The position numbers were made by a program, and so were the translations under genes. Below, in pieces: positions 1-9,600 of a DNA stretch of 64,000 nt. Each line of letters begins with the position of its first letter. The first letter of the stretch is position 1. The notes below the pieces were generated by a model. It did not search any database, had not been told where the DNA came from, and was given only the letters and a program-made list of their open reading frames with translations. Origin of the DNA: Tetragonia tetragonoides (taxonomy: Eukaryota; Streptophyta; Magnoliopsida; Caryophyllales; Aizoaceae); assembly GCA_038025085.1 (NCBI GenBank), contig CM076144.1, positions 44,427,001-44,491,000 of the forward strand, written 5' to 3'.

Positions 1-589
1 AACCTATTCTCTAACTGATGCTCCCAAGACCAAATGTTTGCAAACAAATGAATGAACTAGCAAGATGCCCCCAACCACTTAAATACTGTAATTATTCCTT
101 ATGTCCTATATTTACATTGTCAGTTTGAAATGACAAGGAAGTGAACTTTAACTCAAAATGGACTATGGACTCTATCTCCCTAATTTTTTTTTTGCTAGTC
201 CAAACTCTATCTCCCTACTTGTTTAACTAAGAAAGAGAGTTTTTGTGGTCCCTTGTGATTATGGTGTAGCCCTTGTAAATCTAAAATCGATACAAACCAA
301 AATCAACCCATTGAATCAAACATAAAATAACATATAATGAACCCAAGATCAACGACTCATTAATTCCACACCAAATCAACATTGCATCGGACTCCTAAAA
401 TCATCCATAAATCACAGGGAAGTTAATAAGTCATCATGCAAATTCATGAGAGAGAGAGAGTTTCGATATTTTTCCCTATCCAGCCCATTTAAGTGACAGA
501 ATATGTCAACATACCAATCCAACATCTCAAGAGTTTCCAGTAATGGAACTGCGAAAGCTAAGATTTGGGACAAACGTTAGTGGTTTGAC
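1..589. other. Intergenic, no gene seen
   Basis: A+T-rich DNA without a convincing reading frame on either strand. A short GA run lies near 449-462. Nothing else can be supported here, although part of it could be the 3' untranslated region of the minus-strand ORF at 590-883. Confidence 0.5.
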
Positions 590-883
590 CTAAGGCTCAC
601 AAACAATCACAGGCCTCGATGGTGGCACGTTGGATTTCTCAATACATGGCAGGGGAGGCCCATCAACCTTCTCACCAACCTTAGTATATTGGGAAAACCT
701 ACTCGAATCATAGGTATCAACCACATATCCGGAAGCCTTGAGTTTCCGATCTAATTCCGGACACGAATTAATGGTTTGGGGTATTGAATCGTCAACTTCC
801 GAACACAAATCAAGGACCACCGACCAACAATCATAATCAAAACACAGGGTTTCATCAAAATTACGATTCTCCATCTCTTTCAA
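590..883 (-). CDS. Small hypothetical protein (97 aa)
   Basis: An uninterrupted 97-codon frame reads from an ATG at 883; a second ATG three codons in (MKEMENRN) is equally possible as the start. The product is acidic and soluble, without a signal peptide or membrane segment, rich in Asp, Ser and Pro, and ends in PVIVCEP. I recognise no family. The composition looks protein-like rather than repeat-derived, and the stretch just upstream (884-1082) is leader-like, with GA repeats common in plant 5' untranslated regions. It could be a small single-exon gene, the first exon of a larger gene whose other exons I do not see, or a chance ORF. Confidence 0.4.
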   Translation of the reverse strand: MKEMENRNFDETLCFDYDCWSVVLDLCSEVDDSIPQTINSCPELDRKLKASGYVVDTYDSSRFSQYTKVGEKVDGPPLPCIEKSNVPPSRPVIVCEP

Positions 884-1014
884 ATGAGGTTAATCAAGAT
901 CAAATTACAAACCTTACTAGAGAGAGTAAGCAAGTTTATTAGATCACAGCCCTTTCGAACTCTTGGTTAGAGAAATAACCCTAAAATTCTTTGTAAATCA
1001 AAGCACGAAAACCC

Positions 1015-1018
<4 letters not shown>

Positions 1019-1082
<64 letters not shown>
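1019..1082. repeat. GA/CT dinucleotide microsatellite
   Basis: About 32 uninterrupted AG units. It lies about 140 bp upstream of the minus-strand ORF at 590-883, so on that strand it reads as a CT tract in a possible promoter or leader. Confidence 0.95.
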
Positions 1083-1085
<3 letters not shown>

Positions 1086-1149
1086 AAGATGAGTTATGTT
1101 TGAAACTTGATTATGGCGTGAGAGAAAGAGATGGGGTTTGGAAGATGAA

Positions 1150-1560
1150 GAACCCTAACAGCTTGTTTGGTTGTATTAGTTAGATTGGAAAGGAAAAGAA
1201 ATGAAGAGAAGGGAAGAGTAAGGAAAAGAAATGAAGAGAAGGGAAGAGAAAGGAAGAGAATTATGTTTCCTACGTTTGGTTGTATAAGAAGGAATTGAAA
1301 GGAAAATAACATATTCCGTTGTTTGGTTGATGAGATTTGGAAGGAAAGGAAAAGAATGACAGTTTTAAACTCACTTTCCGTCCAAATTCCACCAATTTGG
1401 AAAGAAAGGAAATGGAGGAAATGATAGGAAAAACTTTCCAATTATTTCCTTTCCTTTCCCTTCACTTCCTTTTTATTTTTAAAACCAAACATGGGAAAGT
1501 TAATAGATTTATTTTCCCTTCCTTTCTTTTTCTCTCATTTTCTCTTTACCAAATTAGCTC
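1150..1560. repeat. Purine-biased repeat block, possible degraded MITE
   Basis: The first part is made of GGAAAGGAAA and GAAGAGAAGG-like units and the last part of the complementary pyrimidine-rich type, so the block can fold back on itself. Its edges carry AGCTTGTTTGGT near 1159 and the loosely inverted ACCAAATTAGCT near 1549, which resembles degenerate terminal inverted repeats. I found no clear target duplication. The ORFs that overlap it on both strands are low-complexity artefacts. Confidence 0.35.
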
Positions 1561-1588
1561 TAAAAGAGAACGATCACTGAGGTAGGTT

Positions 1589-2158
1589 TGGGGATGTAAA
1601 TGGATCAGATTCAGATCGGGTGGAGCATCATCCGTTCCATCCGCGAAATCCATCTAATCAATCCGCTCCATCCGTTATCCGTGAACCATCCAATCCATAT
1701 CCAATCCGTCCGTCATCCGCGGATTAGTGGATGGATCGGGTTCTTAACTGTTTATGGACTAAAAACAATAAATAGACCCAACTATAATAAAACTGTCAGT
1801 AGTCAAACAAAATTTCAACTCATATACGATTGTTTTACCTTGTAACAAAAAAAATAACACAATGTAGTTTAAATAATAACAATACAAATTAGAAAACAAG
1901 TAAAATTAAATTAAGATGTAAATATAACATAGGTTGATATCTTTTTTATATAACTATTTTACACTTTTATATCTAAACGGGTGACTGGATGGATTCGCGG
2001 ATCGGGTTAGCGGATAGGAAATCTCATCCATCATCCGCTCCATCCGCCATCCGTTCCATCCATCATCCGCTCCATCATCCATTTACTCGGGTTTTAATCC
2101 ATATATTCGGTTCGAATCGAGCGGGTATCCGCGGATCATGAATTCATTTACATCCCTA
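1589..2158. mobile_element. Non-autonomous hAT element (570 bp)
   Basis: The element begins TGGGGATGTAAATG and ends with the inverse of TAGGGATGTAAATG. It is flanked by an exact 8-bp direct repeat GGTAGGTT at 1581-1588 and 2159-2166. An 8-bp duplication with TAGGGRTGTAAAYG-type ends is diagnostic of the hAT superfamily. The subterminal parts are dense in ATCCG/CGGAT motifs in both orientations (about 1620-1740 and 1985-2140), as expected of transposase-binding sites. There is no transposase frame; the interior (1770-1970) is A+T-rich. Confidence 0.9.
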
Positions 2159-2166
2159 GGTAGGTT

Positions 2167-3623
2167 AGATCCGAGTGAGAGTAAGAGAGTGGGTCAAATA
2201 ATTTGGGCTCTGTGCGTGAAGAATTCTTCAAAATTTATGAGTCAGAGAAATTAATGAAATGGTGAGACTGATTAGAGAGAAATGGGGAATAACATAATCT
2301 CTAAGGTATGTGTAATGAGGGATTATGAAAATTAATTAATGAGAGTTTAATGTGAATGTCACAATATAATTTCATAAGAAAATTGTCACCAAATAAAAAA
2401 ATAATAGCGTAAATTAGGGAGAGACTAAAATAGAACATGAAAACATAAATACAAGATAGGGATTAAATTTTCAACCCAATATATGAAGGCGATAATCCAC
2501 AAAAAAAGAAATGAGTCATCATGAGGCCACCTTAACAATCCACATACCTATCACACAATGTGACGTAAGGATAATGTAATATGATTTACCGTGTCTAATT
2601 CAAGGTTAGTACTGTTTCTTAATTGTAGGGATACTACTTATTAGTTAGGAAAGTAATACATCCACTGCGTAAGTTGTCAACCCACTACCTTATTGCATTT
2701 GTCTCTCTTCTCTATTTTCACAATTCTCTGTCATCTATTTTCAAAATAGAAATTAAAGTAGGAGAGAGATAGACACAATTTTAAAGTAGGTTGGCCACCC
2801 ACTGAGTAAACAAAACATTTTCCAATTAGTTATTACATCTCATTTAACAAATCGAACAGATGCAAAACATGGATAAAAAGAAACGGAGGGGCACAAAAAC
2901 AGAGGAGACACAAAGGAACTATGCAACATTATGGGCTCACCTGTCAGGCTATCAGAGTAGATCACAATATTAATAAGAGATAATGATCAACATTTAATAA
3001 CAAGGAATTGACAGACACGATAATCTTCTTGGGTACTGTATTGTTTATTTGTTTAACTAACATTATCAACAAATGGAGATCTAAGCTCCAAGGTTAGATT
3101 CTGACGCCATGTCTATATTTAACAACCCATCATTTAAAAGGATGTTCTATATAAATCACTGAAGTGTGATTACATACCGAGTGTAAATATTTGGCTGTTC
3201 CACCTGCATATAGGGGCCACATATAAAAACGAAAGGCGCACGCACACGCGCACACACAAAAATAGGGGAGGAACAAGATAAACACAGCTTATGTAAGCAT
3301 CATGAAAGGTATATGCAACTACTTGTGGTTGTTTGATCTGAGTTACCTAACATTTCATATTTAAGCATAGTCTCTTTGGCCGGTAAAATGGCAATGTCAT
3401 ACAGGGGAACTATTAGCTACCTACACTACCCATAAGATTTACATATCCAACAACCATCACTGACCTGGGTTCTATGAAGAGACTACTTCAGATCAGCATC
3501 TTACGAGCTGGAACAGCTAGCTAGTGTTATATGAACAAAAAAGAGTGATGCCGAAAAAATGGATGCGTCACTTCCAGTTCTAGGACAATATGGCCGTGGA
3601 CAAATTTTTTGCACAAATGTAGC
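2167..3623. other. Intergenic and 3' flank of the RNR gene
   Basis: A+T-rich DNA without coding signals. A short CA-rich stretch lies at about 3238-3258. The segment next to 3623 should hold the 3' untranslated region of the minus-strand ribonucleotide reductase gene, but I cannot place its poly(A) site with confidence. Confidence 0.5.
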
Positions 3624-6600
3624 CTAGAAATCTTCATCCAACTTGAAGACATAATTCTTGTTACCGTCCTTTAAATTAGACATAACGGATGCCTTCTGAT
3701 AATCACCCACCCTCCTTTCAAAGAAGTTTGTCTTACCTCTGCACAGATTTGTCAAATCAACAAACCATCAGATAATCAAAAATTGAACAAGGTATAGAGC
3801 AAAGCAGGGGCACAAATAAAAGTACAGCATAGACACAGATTAAAACTGAATCCATAATTTCATCCAGGTCTTTTAAGGAAAATGTAAAATTCTCAGTGAG
3901 ATCTGAGTCATCTGACTGCTCCATATTGAATTGATGCACAAGCTCCATTTTAATCTCATAACTGAAGCTACTCATAGTACTTACTTCAGTGATATGAACT
4001 CCATCCAATCAAAAGGGTTTTCTACATTGTATTTCTTCTCGTCCCCCAAAGCAACCTGAGGAAGTAATTTACCAAGCAACACCAACATATAGTCAACACC
4101 ATCATCTGTAAGAAATTAATCTAGAAAGTTATAGAAAAACGAAATGACATTAACATCACATCCATTGTACCAGAAGACGATCAGCAACAAATTTTATGTA
4201 CTGGCTCATGAGGGCAGCATTCATGCCAATCAAATCACATGGGAGCGCACCACATACAAACTCCATCTCAATTTCAACAGCTTCATGCACAATTTTTCGA
4301 AGTGTCTCAGAGTGCAGTTTCTTCCGCAATAAGCTGAAATATTTTATTCATTGAGCACAGGAGAAGAAAGAAAGCATTGGATGTACATGTTTTGAAGCTA
4401 AATACCTTTCCATTAAACTTGCACGGTCTAACATTGTAGAAATTCAGGATCGATCCAAGCTAAATCAACAATGGAATTAGGGATAATTCTAGAGAGAGAA
4501 AATGTAAATAAAATGAAGCTTCTTTATTGAATATGAATGAATGAATTGGGTAATCTAATTATATGAACTAATGACTTATATATTAAATCTAATAACAACT
4601 TTGTAACAAACTAAGTAGTGACATGGCATATCTCCAACATCCCCCCTCAAGTTGGAGGGTATGAAATACCTCCAACTTGGAGAGTGGAGACAATGAAACT
4701 CTGAATCACAAGATATCCCATGCTTTCCGGTTTGATCCACCATAGCAACAAGCATGCCTTGATCAAGAATGCCAGACCCAAAACACTTTGCCAATCACCT
4801 TGCTTGAACTGCACTCTTGTACTCTGGATGAGTATCCAGTACACAAGACATAAACACATCATAATTCCATTTGGATTCGAACTTTGAGCTGACTCTCTCC
4901 AGCTCCTCAAGTCAATTTGATATGTATCACGGTCACACATACATACCCAAAGCAAACACCTTTGCCAAAGACATTTGACATGCTAACAACCACCAAAAGA
5001 ATCACCAACTGTAAATTGGCTTATTTGAATATAAAGCATGCTCCTGCCTAAAATTTTCTGAAGAACACCAATCAATCTTGACAGCCATGTCCCATGATGA
5101 AGAAACGCACGGCATACAGACTATAGACAGAAATCACCAACACAAGCTGAAGACAACTATTGAGAACCAACAGCCACAGTAACACACAACACAGTGGGCA
5201 CTCCAAGCATCCAGCTTTGAACATGAGCTCACTGCATGAGAAAAAAAAAGAAAAGTCCAAAGGCTAGGGCATCAACAGATTGCCAGACCAATGGAGAACC
5301 AAACCATAACCGAAAACGACCTCGATTGAGTTCGTTGAGATGACAACGTGGCCGACGATAATGACGCCGTAACCGCAGATGATGAACTCGATGACATCCA
5401 CCAAGGACTAGTAACTGATGCTACATCAACCCAAACCAACTGAGCCATTGAAGGCTTCATAAACCAGGGAACTTCCTGGTGAATCTGATGACAAAACGTC
5501 AAGAGGAGATGATCCGTACATTGAATTCTCTCATAGGAGAAGTAGTACGGTGACAAGAACTCGATGAAACGAGTGATAATTAGAGATGAACCGGTTAAAC
5601 AATAATTCTCATAAGAGATGAACGGTGACAAAGATGAACGGTGACAAAGATGAACTCGAAAATCGAGTGATAATGATTGAATGAAGCGCAAAGCCTTTGA
5701 CAAGAAGGTGAAAAGCGCTGAAAATCTTGATGAAGATTGAACCGCTCAATCGACGGCGAAAAATCAACTCGATGATCTGAGTGATAATGATGAATATACG
5801 AAGCCATAGCCATAGAAGACTTCAAGAAACAGAACATAATCTGTCAAAACAGAGTGAATTGAAGATGAAAATTCACTCAGGAACTTCATCGAGCACTTGG
5901 TGTGCGAAATTAGAAAACCTAATTTTGTTTTTCTTCGAAATTAGATCAATTGAATGCTTGATCTAGATGAAAGATGATCGAATCTCAGTTAAATGAGCAA
6001 GAACAATTGATGAAAACAAATCAATTTGTTCGAAAATCAAATGAATATTTTTGTGATTTTTTTGAGCTTGATCAAGGTTGAATCAAGAACACTTGATCGA
6101 AAATGAAAGAAATTAAGAAAAGAAACTGAGATTCGTGAATGATATTGTGATTCTCGAATATTTCTTGATGATTTGATGCAATCGAAATGAACTGATCGAA
6201 GATCAGAAGGTTGAGCGAAGAAAAATGACGAGCGAATTTTTTATTTTGTGTTTTCTTGTGATGCAATTGTGATGATGATCGATGAACCAAAATATGGAGA
6301 ATTAATATGAGAAATTGTAATCGATTTTTGTGAATCAAACCTGATTGATGAACTCGATCGAATCAAGATCGAAGATTGAAAAATCTTGAACGAAGAAAAT
6401 CGCGAACGAAAATCACGAAGAAGAAAACACAGATTCTTGATATTTTCTTGATGATCAATGATTGAAGAACAGATGATTGAATTGATGAAAAGAATAATCG
6501 ATTTAGCTTGATCCTTGCTTTGATACCATGTTAACTTTTTATAATTGGGCCCATTAAGAGAGTGTTTATAACATAAGTGAGGTTCCAACCCAAAACCAAT

Positions 6601-9600
6601 TGCAAACACTCTCTAAATGGGCCCAATTATAAAAAGTCAACATGGTATCAGAGCGGGCTTTGGTCCTGCCTTTATGACCCCTTGTTGGCCCACATGTTGA
6701 AGCCCAATGAGGCAATTGTGCGGCGGGGTAGTTTAATTTGACCCCTATTTAGCTCACGCGCGTGTGACTAGCCCAAGTTGGGTTTGATTGGTCCACGCTT
6801 CCGCCCAAGATGGGTCTTTGCGTGAGGTGGGGTGTTGAAGTGGGTTGTCCCACATTGGTCAAGAAAGAGTGCCTTGAGGTGTTTATAACTAAGGGAGTTA
6901 CTCTACCCATTGCCAATTGGTTTTGGGTTGGAACCTCACTTATGTTATAAACACTCTCTAAATGGGCCCAATTATAAAAAGTTAACAAACATCAAGGAGA
7001 GTAAACGAAAAACATTAAAAAAACTAAGTTAAGCAACAATAGCATAGAGTTCTTATTATTCAGACCTGTACAGAAGACACGCAAAATCACAGTGTAGGCC
7101 CTCAAGCTCATTTGAGAATGTCAAACCTGGCATCAAGTCTCTCTTTTTAAGCCAGAATATGGAACAAAAGCTGAAAATCAAAAAACAAAATATGATACAA
7201 AACAATTCAAAATGCAGAGTGGATGAACACAAACATTGACTCATAAAAATAAAGGTTACCTTCCTGAGAAGAAGATCCCTTCAATACAAGCGAATCCAAC
7301 GAGCCTCTCTGCAAAAGAATTTGAACTGCACACGCCAAGAGGAGAGAATCATCCACATAAAACTTGCCCATGATACAACACAGGAAGTGAAAATGTGCAT
7401 TATAACTACCATCGTTACGACTTGTGATCTCCAACCATAATACTTAAAAGCATTGGTAACACTAATCATAATAAAGCAACATTTACTTGACAGCAAGAGT
7501 CAATCCCACATCATTGAGTTGGGGAAAAAGTTACATCACCTAGCAGAATTTGAATTTTGAATAAATATATCTGATACATACTGAACAACCAAATATACAT
7601 CAATGAAAAGAAATGACAAAGCCTCAATTAAATCATACCCACTGACTATCCCAAGCATATTGTACATTGTATAACCAATACAATTTAAACCTTCTCAAGC
7701 ACTACTTGTATTCCTAAGGTAAAGTTTCATCTTTAATAATAAGCAATACATTACCTCCGAACCCCTAGCGTAGTACTTATACACTATAATCTGTCTGAGG
7801 CATAAGCACGTTGAATTAGCGAAGTACAAAACAAATACGCAATGCTACCTCTGAATCCAATTGATTGCCCAATTTTCCTTCTTTGTAACACATGGAATTG
7901 TCTCAATGGCATTGAACAAGTGATTCTTCTCTTTTGAGTCCCTTATTTGTTTCCAATAACAAGCTGTACATCTCTGTGAATGTAGGGCAAATACATACAA
8001 CTATAGCTTAGTGAAGCACGCTCAGTAAACAGCAGAAGAAGTCAAGCACCACAAAATCTCACCAGAAGAATGTTCCCCGTCGCAATTTGAAATCCATAGA
8101 ATGCTCGAGCCTGGAGGAGAAAAAAGATCTAACATCAAATTCAACCAACAGAGAGTATGATTTCTTAATCTATTCATTATCATTAGCATTACCCCAATGC
8201 AACTTATAGGCTCCACTTAGGCAAGGTAATGGGTGTCAGAATAGATACACGTAGCCTTTACCCAAGAGGCTATTCTGACAAGACCCTTGATTGGAAAAGC
8301 ACTGACCGTTTCACTTCACAAAACATAAAAGGTACAAAACAGATTAGTGACCCAAATTTAAACACTCTTGAAATTATATTATGGACAGGAAATACAGACA
8401 ATTTATAGTTTATACACTCCAGTTACTACCAGCATCCCTTCCTTCAACATCAACTACATTCTCATAACCCCGCAGCCCCCAAACAGGTTCCTGCTCAGGT
8501 GGGTAAGTGGGGTCAGGAGTACGCAGCCTTACCCCTGTGGAAACAGAGAGACTGTTTGCAAATGACCGTCGATCTAAAGTGTGACGACTGTCGCTACTTC
8601 ACAATAAACAAGAAGTGGTGACAGTTTGATGAGCCATTTTGATATAGTCCCTTATATTCCAAAGGCAGAGAGTAGTGCATCTTTTGGGTCCATCAGAAAC
8701 TTTACAATAACCCTGTCTTCCTAGTTCCTTGTTATAGGAAATAGATATGAGTCATGCCTCAACAGATGACAGAGCATTAGAATTTGGCAAGCTTTTGTGC
8801 TTGAAATTATTATTTTGCATTTTTTCCCATGTTTACTTTAAGTACACATGAAATCACAATCAAGTGCACTACAAAACACTTTCTAAAAGGTTCTCTCATC
8901 AGTCAGGCAGTTACTCCTGAATCCTGAGTCCTGATATCTTATCTCAAAGACATAAACTTTGCACGACTTAACTTTCAAGATCCACAGGTCAGAAATGCTT
9001 AGCAGCATCAACTCTATAAACCATGTAGCAGTGACTGACTTTAACAGCAGTCCAAAGATACACAAAAGACACGTGTTTCTCTATTATGCAATTGTTACTA
9101 CCTAACATGGAACTACCGGATAAGGCCCCATATATAGGGTTTATTTATGAGGCTACCAAAAAAACACATTAGAAATAGTTTACCTCTGCAACTTTCACAT
9201 CATTCAAAAACCTTGCAGCCAGGTTCTCCAAAACTATCCCATCAGATGCAGCAAAGAAGGCCAGTACATGAGTTATGAAATGCTTCTCAGAATCTGATAG
9301 GGTGTCCCACTGCTGCACATCATAGGAGAGATCAACCTCCTCAGCTGTGAAAACAAATAGAAGCATAAGTTGTGATACTGATAATAAAAGACAACTGGCA
9401 TGAAATATAATTAGAGAAAAGAGATTAGAAATCAGTAACAAGATGAAAAGATCAATGATGGAAAACTTGGTACTTTTCCGTAAGTAAATAAAACATATAG
9501 GATAAGTGTTTCACATGCCACTACCATAACATGACCAAAGCATCCTAACTCTTACACTCCATCTTTCAAGAAAAAGAAATAGATAAAAGAAAAAAACAGT

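Noticed and set aside
1094..1585. ORFs of 115 and 82 aa on opposite strands
   Set aside because: They consist of Phe/Leu/Ser or Lys/Glu runs produced by the purine-biased repeat block.
5272..5837. Two minus-strand ORFs of 143 and 80 aa
   Set aside because: They lie in the non-coding interior of the LTR element, are low complexity (Ser-rich runs) and show no gag or pol motif.
7849..8110. Reading exon 4 of the RNR gene in the family frame (EMYSLLLET)
   Set aside because: That frame starts well but runs into a stop within about 25 codons and cannot join exon 5 in phase. The only frame open through the whole gene is the shifted one.
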